Positions 1 to 10,369 are shown, counted from the first letter of the stretch. The stretch is 64,000 bases of DNA from Erpobdella octoculata (GCA_963978895.1 OZ022244.1:31047842-31111841), one strand, 5' to 3'. Numbers and translations are program-made. The notes: generated by a model from the sequence alone, not told the origin.

Positions 1-755
1 AAAAATTTGTATTTAGTTTCTACTCTAAAAATAATGATATACGGGTTTCACAATTTATTGAAAATTTGGTTTCCAGGACTTCAAATGTGGGGTGGAAAAT
101 AAGGTTATTTGGTTTTTAAAGTAACTGCTACTCAACAACTGTAATTGCCACAGATGTAAAAATTAATACTTAGTATCTACTCAAAAAAAAAGATATACGT
201 CTTTCATCATTTTTTGGGTTATTTGGTTTTTAAAGTAGCTGCTACTCAAAAACTGTTAATGCTACAGAAGTAAAAATTAGTATTTAGTTTCTACTCCAAA
301 AATAATGAAACACGTGTTTTAGCATTTTTTTGAAAATTTGGTTTCCAGGACTTTAAATGTGGGGTGGAAAATAGGGCTAATTGTCTTTTATAGTAACTGC
401 TACTCAAAAACAGAAAATACCACAGATGTAAAAATTATTATTTAGTTTCTTTTCTAAAAATAAAGATATACGTGCTTCACCATTTTTTACAAATTTGGTT
501 TCCCGGACCTCAAATGTGGGTTAGAAAATTGGGTTATTTGGTTTTTAAAGTAGCTTCTACTCAAAAACTGTTAATGTTACAAAAGTAAAAATTAGTATTT
601 AGTTTCTACTCTAAAAATAATGATATACGGGTTTCTCAATTTATTGAAAATTTGGTTTCCAGGACCTCAAACGTGGGGTGGAAATAAGGGTTATTTGATT
701 TCAAAATAACTGCTACTCACAAACTGTAAGTGCTACAAATGTAAAAACTAGTATT
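1..755. repeat. Satellite-like tandem repeat, unit about 155 bp
   Basis: Landmarks recur in order: a GATATACG-type segment near 37, 190, 307, 469 and 621, a 'ttggtttccaggac' segment, and 'gctactcaaaaactgt' followed by 'agtaaaaattagtattta'. Spacing is 153-160 bp, except one unit shortened to about 117 bp because it lacks the 'ttccaggacctcaaatgtggg' part. The array is cut by the window edge, so its true length is unknown. No coding content seen. Confidence 0.8.
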
Positions 756-769
756 TTGAAGTTTTGTGC

Positions 770-1115
770 CGGTTAAAAGTAGCTAAGTCCAGTTTATCAT
801 CGGCCGGGCCAAGTGGGTATTTTAGAGTCTTCACACGGGCCAGGCCAAACCTTAAATCAAAGTGGGACGGGCCGAGGATTTTCACTAAGTATATAGATAT
901 TTTAGTGATTTTAGGGTCTTCAGTTTGGCCGGGCCAAACCTGAGGTCAAGGTGGGACGGGCCGAAGTTTTTCATCAAGTATATAGAACTTCTAGGCCTGT
1001 AAAAATGGGCCGGGCCTAATTCAGACGGGCTGTGCCGGGCCAGGAGTTTGGGTTTTCAAAACGGGCTGGGCTAATTTGTCGACGGGCCGAGCCGAGACCT
1101 AAAAAAATGATCTCT
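770..1115. repeat. GGCCGGGCC-rich repeat, possibly a hAT terminal region
   Basis: A GC-rich island in AT-rich DNA with many copies of GGCCGGGCC and GACGGGCCGAG. Two sub-repeats about 90 bp apart share 'gggtcttca', 'ggccaaacct', 'gtgggacgggccga' and 'aagtatatagata'. Repetitive GGGCCGG sub-termini are familiar from hAT elements in animals, and a similar block follows hAT coding relics at 61680-62030. No terminal inverted repeat or target duplication was found, so the assignment is an inference. Confidence 0.4.
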
Positions 1116-1178
1116 ACTATGGATGCACGGTTCAAACTCTCTAATTTCATGCGAGCAAAGCCGCTACGGGCACTGCTA

Positions 1179-1179
<1 letters not shown>

Positions 1180-1211
<32 letters not shown>
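1180..1211. repeat. (TA)n microsatellite
   Basis: About 16 TA units directly adjoining the 3' end of the minus-strand LINE that begins at 1211; likely its tail repeat. Confidence 0.9.
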
Positions 1212-1212
<1 letters not shown>

Positions 1213-1706
1213 TAAAAACACAAGTGTTATGAAAATTAAAAAAAAAAGTACCAGCGACTAAATTCCAAATTTTTCTTCCTGAATGCTTTAAAAATAAAGG
1301 CATTCAGTAGGAAGGAGGTTTAAGTATTTTGTTCGCACTGGTCTGGCTGAAATAATATGTTTGTAGAAAAAACAGAAAAAAAGAAAAAAACAAACAGACA
1401 TAAAACTAAAAAACAAAAACAAAACTAAGAAAATTAAGTTTTTTTGTCGTGGTCTCCAATTAACCTTATATTTTGGTCAATTTTGTTTTATTTTTTTCAA
1501 ATAATGCATAACTTATGTCTTCTGTTTTTTTTCTTTTTCCACAAACTTTCATTCAACTTACAATTTCTGTTTGTGGGTGTCCTTTTCTGCACGCAAATCT
1601 TGTCAGTAAAATTCAACCAGCTTTTTGACAAACTAGAAAGCTGAAACCTTCAGCATAGCTTCATATTGAATGAAAATACATTATTCAATTAAAAACAAAA
1701 CTTAAT

Positions 1707-2109
1707 TTAAATATTTTTTTGTATTTCTAAATCGAACATTGCTGGTGTTAAATCTTTCTTTCCTGTTATTATCTTGTAGGCTTCGATCAAGTCACCCCTA
1801 CTTCTCCTTTTCTCTAAAGTTGTTAAGCCACATTGTTTTAATTTTTCTTCGTAAGGTAACTGGCTTAAATGCTTAATCACATTTGTAGCCCTCCTTTGTA
1901 CCTTTTCCAACACTACGATGTCTTTTTTTTAAAACAGGGCTCCATGCATGTACGCAATATTCTAGTTGCGGTCTTACCATACATTTGTATAGCTTAATTA
2001 TTATTTCCTGGTTTCGACTTATTATTGTTCTTTTAACCAATCCTAAAATTTTATTGGCTTGCTTTGCTGTTTCCGCACACTGTAGGTATTGATGGTTTGC
2101 CGCTTTCAT
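1707..2109 (-). pseudogene. LINE ORF2 C-terminal domain
   Basis: Two overlapping frames (1873-2109 and 1707-1913) together carry QLEYCVHAWSPVLKK and LEKVQRRATNVI, the hallmark post-RT segment of CR1/jockey-type LINEs. A short jump then leads to the terminal LEIQKNI. The segment that normally precedes the end (NDWNSLP-like) is missing here, although a version of it is kept in the second copy at 58311-58440. One frameshift near 1900. Confidence 0.75.
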
Positions 2110-3379
2110 GGATAACTTTGTATCATCAGCAAATTTTGAGAATTTTGAACAAGGTCGTTAATGAACAGAACAAGCAATAAAGGTCCTAAAACGGATCCTT
2201 GCGGTACACCACTTTTTATGCTTTTCCACTTCGACTATTTCCCTTTAATTCCCATTTTTTGTCTTCTGTCAGCTAGACATTCTTTGATCCATCCTCGAAT
2301 ATTACCTCCTATTCCAGCAGCTTCTATTTTTCTCATCAACTGTGTATGTGGTACTTTGTCAAAGGCTTTGGCAAATTCTAGATAGACTATGTCTACAGGG
2401 TATGAACTTCGTCTAAGTGGGTATGAACTTTTCAAAACAATCTAGCACATTTTTTAGACATAATCGCCCTTGTAAAAATCCATGTTGGCTATTTATCAAA
2501 ATGCAGTGGTGTCTAATGTGATTCATTACTCTGAAGTGAATGATTTTTTCCATGACTTTTCAAATAATGCACGTGAGACTTACTGGACGATAGTTGCTTG
2601 TCTCAGATTTGCTACCCTTTTTTTACACTTTTAATTAACTTGACTTCTTTGACTGTCTATCTGTCTGTCTGTCGTAAAACTTTGCAATCGATTTCAAACT
2701 AACATTATATCATATTATTGATAATGAATACGATGTTACTTGGTCGATTGGACAAAATTTAATTAAATTATTATTGTCTATGCTAATATGCTCGTTGTTT
2801 ATGTAGCTAAAATATAAAAGTGTGTTTTTAAAAAAACTTTGTTTTTGCCTCCCTTATTAAAGAGTGGTACAATGATTGCATCTTTCCAATCACGAGGAAT
2901 TTTTCTAGTTTTCAAGGACCTGTTTATTATTTCTGCTAACACATCGCTTATTTTGTGTCTTACTTCTCTTAAAAACATGGGATGTAATGCATCAATACCC
3001 GGACTTTTATCTGTTTTAGGTCCTCCAAGTGTCTTTCGACGTTTTATTTTGTGATAACCACATCAGTCATTTTCTCGTCTATTTTTCCCTTAAACATGTT
3101 CACCCGTTCCGGTATGTTTTCTATGTCTTCTTCAGTAAAAACCGTACAAAAATAATTATTTAACATTTCGGCTACCTCTTCATCGTTTTCAACCACTTCG
3201 CCTAACTCATTTTTTAACGGCCCCACTAGGTCTTTTCGTTTTTGCTTTATTCGGACATACGCATAAAAACTTTTGCTGTCATTTTTTATATTATCTGTCA
3301 GCTTTTTCTCATAATCAATTATGGCTCTTTTAATGCTTTTTTTTGTCTCGTTTCTTATCTTGACATATTTGTTGCGCAA
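2110..3379 (-). pseudogene. LINE reverse transcriptase, broken
   Basis: Pieces in order: a 111-residue linker and N-terminal RT part (3044-3379, with SKSFYAYVR and NNYFCTVF); the PLFNKGG region near 2840; NYRPVSLT and KVMEKII near 2600-2550; the YLEFAKAFDKVPH motif near 2350-2400; and a relic of the PLLF..FINDL box at about 2150 directly before FADDTKL at about 2125. The catalytic Asp pair is still encoded. The pieces lie in different frames, the sequence between the AFDKVPH part and the FINDL box is shortened, and roughly 190 bp of unrelated sequence splits the RT at 2640-2835. Confidence 0.75.
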
Positions 3380-3681
3380 TTGTTGCAGTATTATTTCTTT
3401 GCCTGTCTTATTATTACTTGCAGCTGCAATTTCATTTTCATTTCGAAGTGTTTGGAACCTTTTCCATACTTTGATTTTTGCTCTACTTTTTTAGACTTCC
3501 CTTGTTATCCATGGCTGTTTTTTTACAAATTTTTCTTGAGGAGTATTATTTCTTGAATGACCTCCTCCTTGCTCTTTTTGAATACCATCCAGCTATCATT
3601 CCCATCTACCGATTCAATTATTCTCATTATATTCATGTATTTTAATTTGCTTCGTACTTTGTTATATTTTTTTTAAATAAT

Positions 3682-3945
3682 TTAACTAGTTGGAGACTTG
3701 TTTTTCAAGTTACAATCGTGCAAATTTATTTGAAATCTTATAATTTGGTGGTCCCTAGAATGAAAAGGCTCTCCAACAGAAATCTTCTCTACAATATTCT
3801 CATTTGAAGTTATTACCAAATCTAATATATTTTTGTTTCTTGTTGGGTTCATAACATGTTGATGCAAAAATTCCCCATTGTCACTATGGGTGACTACGTA
3901 ATTTAATTTTGGAGAATGACAACCTAACGACAGTTTCAATTTCAA
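3682..3945 (-). pseudogene. LINE endonuclease C-terminal fragment
   Basis: Translates to a segment with NKNILDLVITS and SRDHQIIRFQI. These match the end of the exonuclease-endonuclease-phosphatase domain of CR1/jockey-type LINEs: the LDLV(F/I)T strand and the catalytic SDH-like Asp-His, here RDH. The N-terminal catalytic residues are absent, so this is a fragment that cannot cut DNA. Confidence 0.6.
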
Positions 3946-3950
3946 AACGT

Positions 3951-4490
3951 TTTGAAATATATTTATTGAACTTACAACTTACAGACTACAATATACGACG
4001 ACGACAGACAAGAGTCTCTAACGATGGCGACAAAATCGAGAAACAATGTGAAAGGTGAAAAAATTGTATAATTAACTTTAATTTTTTTAAGTACCTAGAT
4101 GTACATATTTTCTAAAAGTTTTAGACATATGTTTTGACTTTTATATAGATGTATCAATTTAGTTTTATTCGATAGGTTAGTTTGTCTATTATAACATATT
4201 TCAATTTCAGAACTTTAGGAAATCTCTAACTATAAAAATTGCTTCGTTAATGTAGATCGTGTAGCAGCGCATAACCGTAGGCGCGCTGCATCTGACGTAC
4301 ATAACATAATATAGATTTTAGATAGTGTTTGAGTCTCTATATCTCGTCTTAGAGAAATCTCAGTAGTATAAGTTTAGTTTCATTCAAAAGGTTATTTAAT
4401 AACTTTAATGAACAATTGATGAAGACGAGGCCGTGGACTTTCTCACAATCTTCAAGCGCTTTCCTGACAGACAGCCGCCTTAACACATCC
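3951..4490. other. Intergenic, no gene recognised
   Basis: AT-rich sequence with no convincing frame. A moderately GC-rich stretch at 4262-4480 could be an old retroelement piece but carries no motif I recognise. Confidence 0.4.
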
Positions 4491-4496
4491 TTGCTG

Positions 4497-5490
4497 AAAA
4501 AAAAGGAGGGCAATTATACAGATCAAGTTATGATCCGCGACAGAAAGTACTTTGATACTCCTACATAACAACAAGCAGACGGCGAACTATTGCAACAATT
4601 TAATAAAATAAGCTATACGCGAGCTCATGCAGTGACATTCAGTAATGTGCTATGGCGCATGGGAAGCGAAATGCGCGGTCCCACTTTTAAACTTTTAATA
4701 ACTTTATATTTATCAAGTTTTTTGTTTGGAATTCTATTTCTAAATAAATAATAAATTCATATTGAATATGAGAAACAGAAGGAATTCTTAACCCATACGC
4801 GCAAAGCCTTGTTAGGCGTTTTTTGCGCTGTGCGCTATGTGCACGCTGTAAACTGAACTTCTTCGTTGTACCAGTTTTTAACTGCTTACGCAGTCGATGT
4901 TCTATCGTGGTATGCGATCTTTGATTCGCTATATCTTTATTAATTTTATTTTTTTTGTACACTATATGGTATATTGAAACTCAGAATTTATACCTTTATT
5001 TAGAAATATTAATGAAATTTTAAAAAAAATACTTGGAAATTTCTTTGCGACTACCTACGCTAATGAAAAGTTTGTAGAAAATAAAACACAAAAAACAACA
5101 GTACCTTCTAGTTCAAACGGTGTGGTTGATGACATAAAACAAAGGAGAAAAAACAATTGATGTGAAACTCTAACATTCTGCATATCTTAGTTTGAATTGT
5201 TGACAAAGATATAAAAAATCTTACCTCATAAACAAAACATAAACATGCAATCGCAAAGTACGTCAATATGTTTAAAATTAATTTTTACACAAATGAGACT
5301 TGTGAAAATGGTTGAATGGATATCTCTTTATTTCCAATATTTTTGAGTCATCACCAACTCTGTAATTTTTTTTATTGAAAATGTTGTTAATTTCCCACTC
5401 AGAAGTTGAGAATTCAAAATATCAGATATTGTAGGTTACAAAAAAGTAAAATGTTCTATGGTTATATAATTGCCCTCCTGTTTTTTTAAG
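4497..5490. mobile_element. Possible TIR element, ~1 kb
   Basis: 'aaaaaaaggagggcaattata' near 4498-4519 is repeated in inverted orientation near 5465-5488 with one small indel. The arms are therefore about 22 bp, and the spacer of about 950 bp holds no recognisable transposase. The minus-strand frame at 4687-4962 has no family match that I can name. A target duplication is not clear. Confidence 0.4.
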
Positions 5491-5499
5491 TTTCAAAAC

Positions 5500-5829
5500 T
5501 TAAAGAACCTTTGCAACCGATTTGCTCACCACTTTAGCCGCTACAGACTCCTTCATAGTTATAAAAAGTCACTATAAATCATAAAATCAAGAATTAGAAG
5601 ATAAAAATATTTAATAGCAATCAACTTTTAATTTAAGTCTATGAAAGTTGATGTGTTGGTTAGTCAGTTTGTTGGCCGTTCTTAATCCAGCCTCAATTTT
5701 AATTTTATATAGCTTTCTTATATACAGCAAATATTCCCATTCAGCAAACCTCTCTTCGAATACCAACCTCAGGAGCTTTTTTCAGCAAAACCTTATAATA
5801 ATAATAATGTTTGACAATATTTAGAGTGG
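5500..5829. other. Intergenic, nothing recognised
   Basis: AT-rich sequence without frames, RNA motifs or matches to the repeat families found elsewhere in the window. Confidence 0.4.
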
Positions 5830-6013
5830 CGTAAATCTTAAAGGACTTCAAGGCCACTGAAGGGTTCTTTGCCGAAGCAGCAACTTATAGGCGCCTACCC
5901 TTTTAGCAATGCGAGTGAGCTCCTTGCTTAAGGGACTTACGCTGGTGATGCCGGTGAGGCTTGAACTGACGAACTAGTGATCGACAGGCGAACGCTCTAC
6001 TGCTCTGCCACCA
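5830..6013 (-). repeat. tRNA-derived SINE, family A
   Basis: On the minus strand the sequence starts with a tRNA-like head: TGGCAGAGCAGTAGAGCG resembles a Pol III A box, and AGTTCAAGCC about 40 nt later resembles a B box. The following body ('aagcaaggagctcactcg', 'ggtaggcgcctataa') recurs at 48655-48795, showing a dispersed family. Promoter assignment rests on consensus similarity only. Confidence 0.7.
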
Positions 6014-6807
6014 AAGTTTTTAAATCCCACATATTTTAAAATTTTATCTTTGTAATACTATATTTTTACTCCCAAAATAGAAAATAGCTGATAACCGGGC
6101 CGGGATTAGTCGTAGTTATTTTTTCCAAAAAAAAAATCAGAAGCTTATGACAAGAATGACAATATTAACATTTATGCAGCAAATTACCTGAAAAGGAAGT
6201 TGATTTTTCAATTCTTTAAGAAATAACATTTTTTAGAGGATAAGAATTTTAGCATAAAAAATATTTTTTAACTAATTTCTACAGTATTTATCAAATTACT
6301 TGCATAGGGCCCGAAAAAATATAAAACAATATTTTTATTATTTATCGGATGATCCAAATAATTTATTGAAAATATAATTAAAGAAGAAGTTAATGACAGA
6401 AAACCGCCAGGTAGTAGGAAAAACTAGGTTCATAAACAGTAAACTAACTAAAGGCGAAGCGAAATGAAATGTCAAATAAATTAGTTGTCAAATAAATTTA
6501 TTGTGCGAGTTTTTATAAAACAATTTAAAAAAAATTACTTATTTTTAAAAAAAGTATGAATATATTTGTATGCCTTAATTGAAAACTATCGCGTTTAACA
6601 TTCTATGAAGAACAGTTCGGACTTGAATAAACTTAAATTTTTTTTGTAATTAATGTTATTTTCACTGCGTGAATACTATTTTTTGTGTTACTTTTGCTAA
6701 TAATTTTTTTTAAGCGCTGTAAATATTTCTTGTCTGCGCTATAAATAGTAATTTCTGTTTGACTTCGCTATTCATAGTTTTTGTTGCTGTTCTCTTGCGC
6801 GTTTCGT
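6014..6807. other. Intergenic AT-rich sequence
   Basis: No frame, repeat or RNA signal recognised. The last part may belong to the promoter region of the 7425 locus. Confidence 0.4.
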
Positions 6808-6816
6808 GAGTTTTCC

Positions 6817-6993
6817 CACTGATCTCTATAATATAATAGTTTAATTTAATTAAAACCCCCTAATTGTTCGTATATCATGCGACGACCGACGTAAACGCGA
6901 CGGCTGGATTGGCAACATGGCGGCAAACTGGCGACAACATTTCTATTGAAATAATGGGCTAAGCGCAATCCAGTTATATTATAGAGATCAGTG
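6817..6993. mobile_element. MITE, 177 bp, 20-bp TIRs, 9-bp TSD
   Basis: CACTGATCTCTATAATATAA at 6817 is the reverse complement of the right end at 6974-6993. The element is flanked on both sides by the identical 9-mer GAGTTTTCC (6808-6816 and 6994-7002). A 9-bp duplication suggests a Mutator-like source, or a Merlin-like one (8-9 bp), rather than hAT (8 bp), piggyBac (TTAA) or Tc1 (TA). The interior is GC-rich and non-coding. It sits about 430 bp upstream of the start codon at 7425. Confidence 0.88.
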
Positions 6994-7002
6994 GAGTTTT
7001 CC

Positions 7003-7424
7003 GAGAAAATTTTATTATCAAAAATTAATAAACTGCTTGGACCATTAAATTGGAGTTATTATTGTGATTACAAATATACAATTATTATTGCGGGAAAATA
7101 ATTAAAAACACCGAAAATAATTTCTGGGGTAATCCTGCAGTATAGTAGTCCAGGAGAATTAAAAATTTTCCTTCTTGTACCTAGACAAAATTTGAAGCAA
7201 GCTGATTTTCGGATATTTTGTTTGTAATACGTTTATGAATCTTCCTGCAAAAATCGGTTGAAATCGTCAAATAGGAAATTGGTTTTTTGACGCTTTTTTG
7301 TAAGAGATTTACCGTAGTGAGCGATAAGTTAGCATTTTCGTAAATTGTCGTAAAACATCGAATTTCTAAGTTAGTATTTTGTAAAACATCTATTTTTTGG
7401 AGTTTTTATTGTTTTTTCTTCGAA
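7003..7424 (+). promoter_or_regulatory. 5' flank / leader of the 7425 locus
   Basis: Non-coding, AT-rich sequence between the MITE and the ATG. The duplicated words 'gtaaaacatc' and 'aagttag' occur close together at 7325-7390. No confident TATA box or initiator can be separated from the AT-rich background. The start context 'cttcgaaATGG' is acceptable for an animal mRNA. Confidence 0.3.
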
Positions 7425-7997
7425 ATGGGTGAACTAAATGAAATGGTATGTTTAATTTGTCGAACTGAATTCCGTTCCGACAACGTCTGTGATACAGTCA
7501 AGATGGTTACACTAGGTGTTAAAATTGAAACGTTATGTCAATTCAGCGTTTTACGTGGTGATGAACAGTTAACAGAGTATCTGTTAAATAAACCAAATGT
7601 AGCTAATGTTCATGACCATTGCCGGAGAGACTACACTAACAAAAGAAGTTTCGATCAATTGCAACGAAAGAATGAGCAGCATGCAGAAGGTGTTGGTGTT
7701 GATCAAGAGAATTTTAAGTGTAAATTATTACGATCGTCTGTCGACACTTTCAATTGGAAGCAACATTGTTTTTTGTGTGGAAAAATAGATCTTGGAGACG
7801 GTAGAAAATATTTAAAAGAAGAATCAAGTTTTGTGATGACATTGAAATTCAGAGAAACTATAATTGAAACTTGCCACAAAAGAAATGATGCATGGAGTGT
7901 AGAAGTTCTTGGTAGGTTAAATTCATGCAATGACTTACCAGCTGAAGAAGCTCATTACCACAGAGTGTGTCATTCTGCGTTCCTAAATGGTAGATAG
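7425..7997 (+). CDS. Uncharacterised zinc-cluster protein, N-terminal part (before in-frame TAG)
   Basis: 190 codons. A first metal-binding pattern is CLIC at residues 9-12 with HDHC at 63-66, followed by RRDY. A second is CFLC at 115-118 with YHRVCHSAF near 178-186. Such Cys2-(His/Cys)2 pairs suggest two zinc clusters. I recall similar N-termini in large, multi-copy, unnamed protein families of cnidarians and other animals, but cannot name one. The frame ends at TAG 7995-7997, yet the same frame stays open from 7998 on, so this is the front of one long protein of about 963 codons broken by a single nonsense codon. A programmed readthrough or a short intron is possible but unsupported. Confidence 0.7.
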   Translation: MGELNEMVCLICRTEFRSDNVCDTVKMVTLGVKIETLCQFSVLRGDEQLTEYLLNKPNVANVHDHCRRDYTNKRSFDQLQRKNEQHAEGVGVDQENFKCKLLRSSVDTFNWKQHCFLCGKIDLGDGRKYLKEESSFVMTLKFRETIIETCHKRNDAWSVEVLGRLNSCNDLPAEEAHYHRVCHSAFLNGR

Positions 7998-8057
7998 TCA
8001 CATGTCGGAGATAATACCGCTGGCCGAAACCATCCAGGTCGACATCCAGATAACGAC

Positions 8058-10313
8058 ATGTTAATTACTTTTGAAAAACTGTGTGACTGGTTAGAAGAAG
8101 AAGATCAAGGAATTTATACAATAGCTGAATTGCAAATTAAAATGCAGGAATTATTGGAAGATGGTGAAGTGTATTCATTAAAACATATAAAACGAAAGCT
8201 GGAAGAACGCTACGCTGAGCACATATTTTTTGCCGAAGTTTGTGGTCGGAAAAATGTTATTTGCTTCCGTAACATGGCATCTCACATTATAACTAAGCAA
8301 TGGTATGCTGAAAAAAAGAGTAGCATAGAAGATGAGAGTGAACGTATCATAGTGGCAGCAGCAAAATTGATAAGAGCTCAAATAAGGGAAATGTCCTCAA
8401 ATAATGAAACATATCCAGGAACTGATGATTTCTCAAATATTGAAAATGCCAAAAGGTGGATTTCTAGTTTGTTGAAAATCTTAATAGAAAATGTTGTTTG
8501 TAATGAAATAAAACAAGTTTCCATATGTCATTCTATTGTGCAGGCGGCAAGACAAAGATCTCTTATCTCTCCAATTTTGTTTGGAGTTGGAGTTAGTTTA
8601 GATCACGCCTTTGGATCTAGATGGCTGCTTGATTTGCTGTCACGGTTGGGATTTTCAATTTCATATGATGAAGTTAAACTTTTTAAACAATCAGTGGTTC
8701 AGAATGACTCCCCTGATACTCCTCAGTCTTTTCCTCAATGTTTTACGCAATGGTCTGGTGATAATCTTGACCACAACGTTATCACTTTAGATGGAAGTGG
8801 TACCTTTGACGGTATGGGCATCATATCAATGTCTACTTCGTGTAATCGATTAGGGTCAGGACACTTTGCTGAATCAGCTGTACCCCGATTGTCACGCCTA
8901 AAATCCAGTTGTGTAGTGAAAAACCGAGGTATTCCTATATTGGGATACACATTCCCCGACAAGTCATCATTATCATTGATGTCTTTCAAGCCCATCTCTC
9001 AATTAAATTTTCCTTCTGTGTTGCCTCCTTCTTTAAACTTGGAACTTGCCTGGAAAATCGGTATCTTGTGCTTAGATGAAGATCAGCAAAGGCCAAATTG
9101 GTCTGGCTTTATGGAACATGCTTGTAAGCCAGACGGAGATTTCAGATCATCATCAGACATAAGGATGCTTCCGATTATTGATTTGAATCCTAATGACATG
9201 TCTTGTATTTTTTCCACGTTAACTTTCATAGAACGCCAGGCTGAAAAGCTGAACATTCCAACGGCTTGTGTGACTTTCGACCAGCCGCTGTGGTTAAAGG
9301 CTGTTGATATTGTGCATTCATCCAAACTGAACATAGTATGTCGTCTAGGTGGGTTTCATGTCTTGATGAATTATTTGGGCAGCATTGGTCATGTCATGGC
9401 CGGCTCAGGTTTGACAGAGGCGCTGCAGTGCTGTTATGGACCCATAGCCATAACTCACATGATGACAGGGAAGGCAGTGGCTAGAGCACTACGCAGCCAC
9501 TTTTTAGTAGAGTCAGCTTTGTTTGCTTTGCTTTTGGAATCAATGTTGAAATTGGAGTTTTTGACTACTTCTGATATTGATGATTTGAGGAATCTATACA
9601 AAGAAATATTCAATTTTAAAGTAACTCTCAAGGAAGAATGTTTGCCACTCTGCATGAAGAAACTAATTAACGCAATTTCTCTGTTTAAAGTTCAGATGTT
9701 AAAAAATAATCGAACAGCAAGATTATGGCTACAATATATGGACAACATCAATATCTTGAGATCATTTATTACTGCCGAGAGAACGTCGGATTGGAACTTA
9801 CATCAAATATCACTTACACAAATGCTGAATCTCTTTGCAGCATCTGGACACAATAATTATGCCAAATCAGCTCGTCTGTATTTGCAATTGATGTCAGATC
9901 TTCCATTGACACACTCTTGGTTGTTTGAGCAACTAAGTTCAGGTGGTTTTCATGCAGTTAGACGATCAGATAGGTTCTGGGCTGGGTTGTCTACAGATTT
10001 AGTGATTGAGCAGGTAATGATGAGATCAGTGAAAAACAGGGGAGGCTTGACACATGGTAGAGGAATGTCTGAGAGTGTTAGGCTCATGTGGGTCACCAGC
10101 ATGCACAAGTGTGCAACTGTTCATTCTGCATTGACTAGTCTAACTAGTATTGAATGTTCTTCAGAAGAATCTCAACATAAAGACCTGAGTAAAATTGTTA
10201 TTTTTAGGTGTTTTTGTTGTTTTTCCTTTTTTTTTTATTGTATATTGAAATTGGAAATTATTTATGGATTTATATGTATGCTTTTTAATATGTGTATATT
10301 AAATAGTATGTAA
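8058..10313 (+). CDS. Uncharacterised protein, C-terminal 751 codons (DNLDHN family)
   Basis: In frame with 7425-7997. Conserved-looking blocks are SPILFGVGVSLDHAFGS (171-187), GDNLDHN (234-240), LDGSGTFDGMG (244-254), TFDQPLWLKAVD (about 404-415), LGGFHVLMNYLGSIGHVMAG just after it, and GHNNYAKSARLYLQ (near 598). Acidic residues in these blocks could form an RNase-H-like catalytic centre, but this is inference. I recall related sequences as repeated, unannotated proteins in cnidarian genomes, which hints at a mobile element. The last 40 or so codons after HKDLSK are Phe/Ile-rich and look like non-coding read-through, so the natural 3' part is probably missing or lies past a splice donor near 10199-10210. 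Function unknown. Confidence 0.65.
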   Translation: MLITFEKLCDWLEEEDQGIYTIAELQIKMQELLEDGEVYSLKHIKRKLEERYAEHIFFAEVCGRKNVICFRNMASHIITKQWYAEKKSSIEDESERIIVAAAKLIRAQIREMSSNNETYPGTDDFSNIENAKRWISSLLKILIENVVCNEIKQVSICHSIVQAARQRSLISPILFGVGVSLDHAFGSRWLLDLLSRLGFSISYDEVKLFKQSVVQNDSPDTPQSFPQCFTQWSGDNLDHNVITLDGSGTFDGMGIISMSTSCNRLGSGHFAESAVPRLSRLKSSCVVKNRGIPILGYTFPDKSSLSLMSFKPISQLNFPSVLPPSLNLELAWKIGILCLDEDQQRPNWSGFMEHACKPDGDFRSSSDIRMLPIIDLNPNDMSCIFSTLTFIERQAEKLNIPTACVTFDQPLWLKAVDIVHSSKLNIVCRLGGFHVLMNYLGSIGHVMAGSGLTEALQCCYGPIAITHMMTGKAVARALRSHFLVESALFALLLESMLKLEFLTTSDIDDLRNLYKEIFNFKVTLKEECLPLCMKKLINAISLFKVQMLKNNRTARLWLQYMDNINILRSFITAERTSDWNLHQISLTQMLNLFAASGHNNYAKSARLYLQLMSDLPLTHSWLFEQLSSGGFHAVRRSDRFWAGLSTDLVIEQVMMRSVKNRGGLTHGRGMSESVRLMWVTSMHKCATVHSALTSLTSIECSSEESQHKDLSKIVIFRCFCCFSFFFYCILKLEIIYGFICMLFNMCILNSM

Positions 10314-10369
10314 CAAGCAATTTTCATATTAATCTTAATTTATTTTGCACATTTAGTCAAAAACGGCAC

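Larger units (their letters stand above)
1211..3950 (-). mobile_element. Degenerate CR1/L2-like LINE, 3' end at left
   Basis: Read on the minus strand, remnants of an endonuclease (3682-3945), the linker and N-terminal RT (3044-3379), RT core (2110-3054) and the C-terminal domain (1707-2109) follow in the usual ORF2 order. They are followed by a 3' untranslated region (1211-1706). The 3' region is repeated nearly base for base at 57817-58311, which proves a dispersed family. Frameshifts, internal losses and an insertion-like stretch at about 2640-2835 make it inactive. Confidence 0.8.

Noticed and set aside
7995..7997. Programmed stop-codon readthrough or selenocysteine in the 7425 locus
   Set aside because: TAG is not a selenocysteine codon, and no readthrough context or conserved structure is visible; a simple nonsense mutation is more likely.
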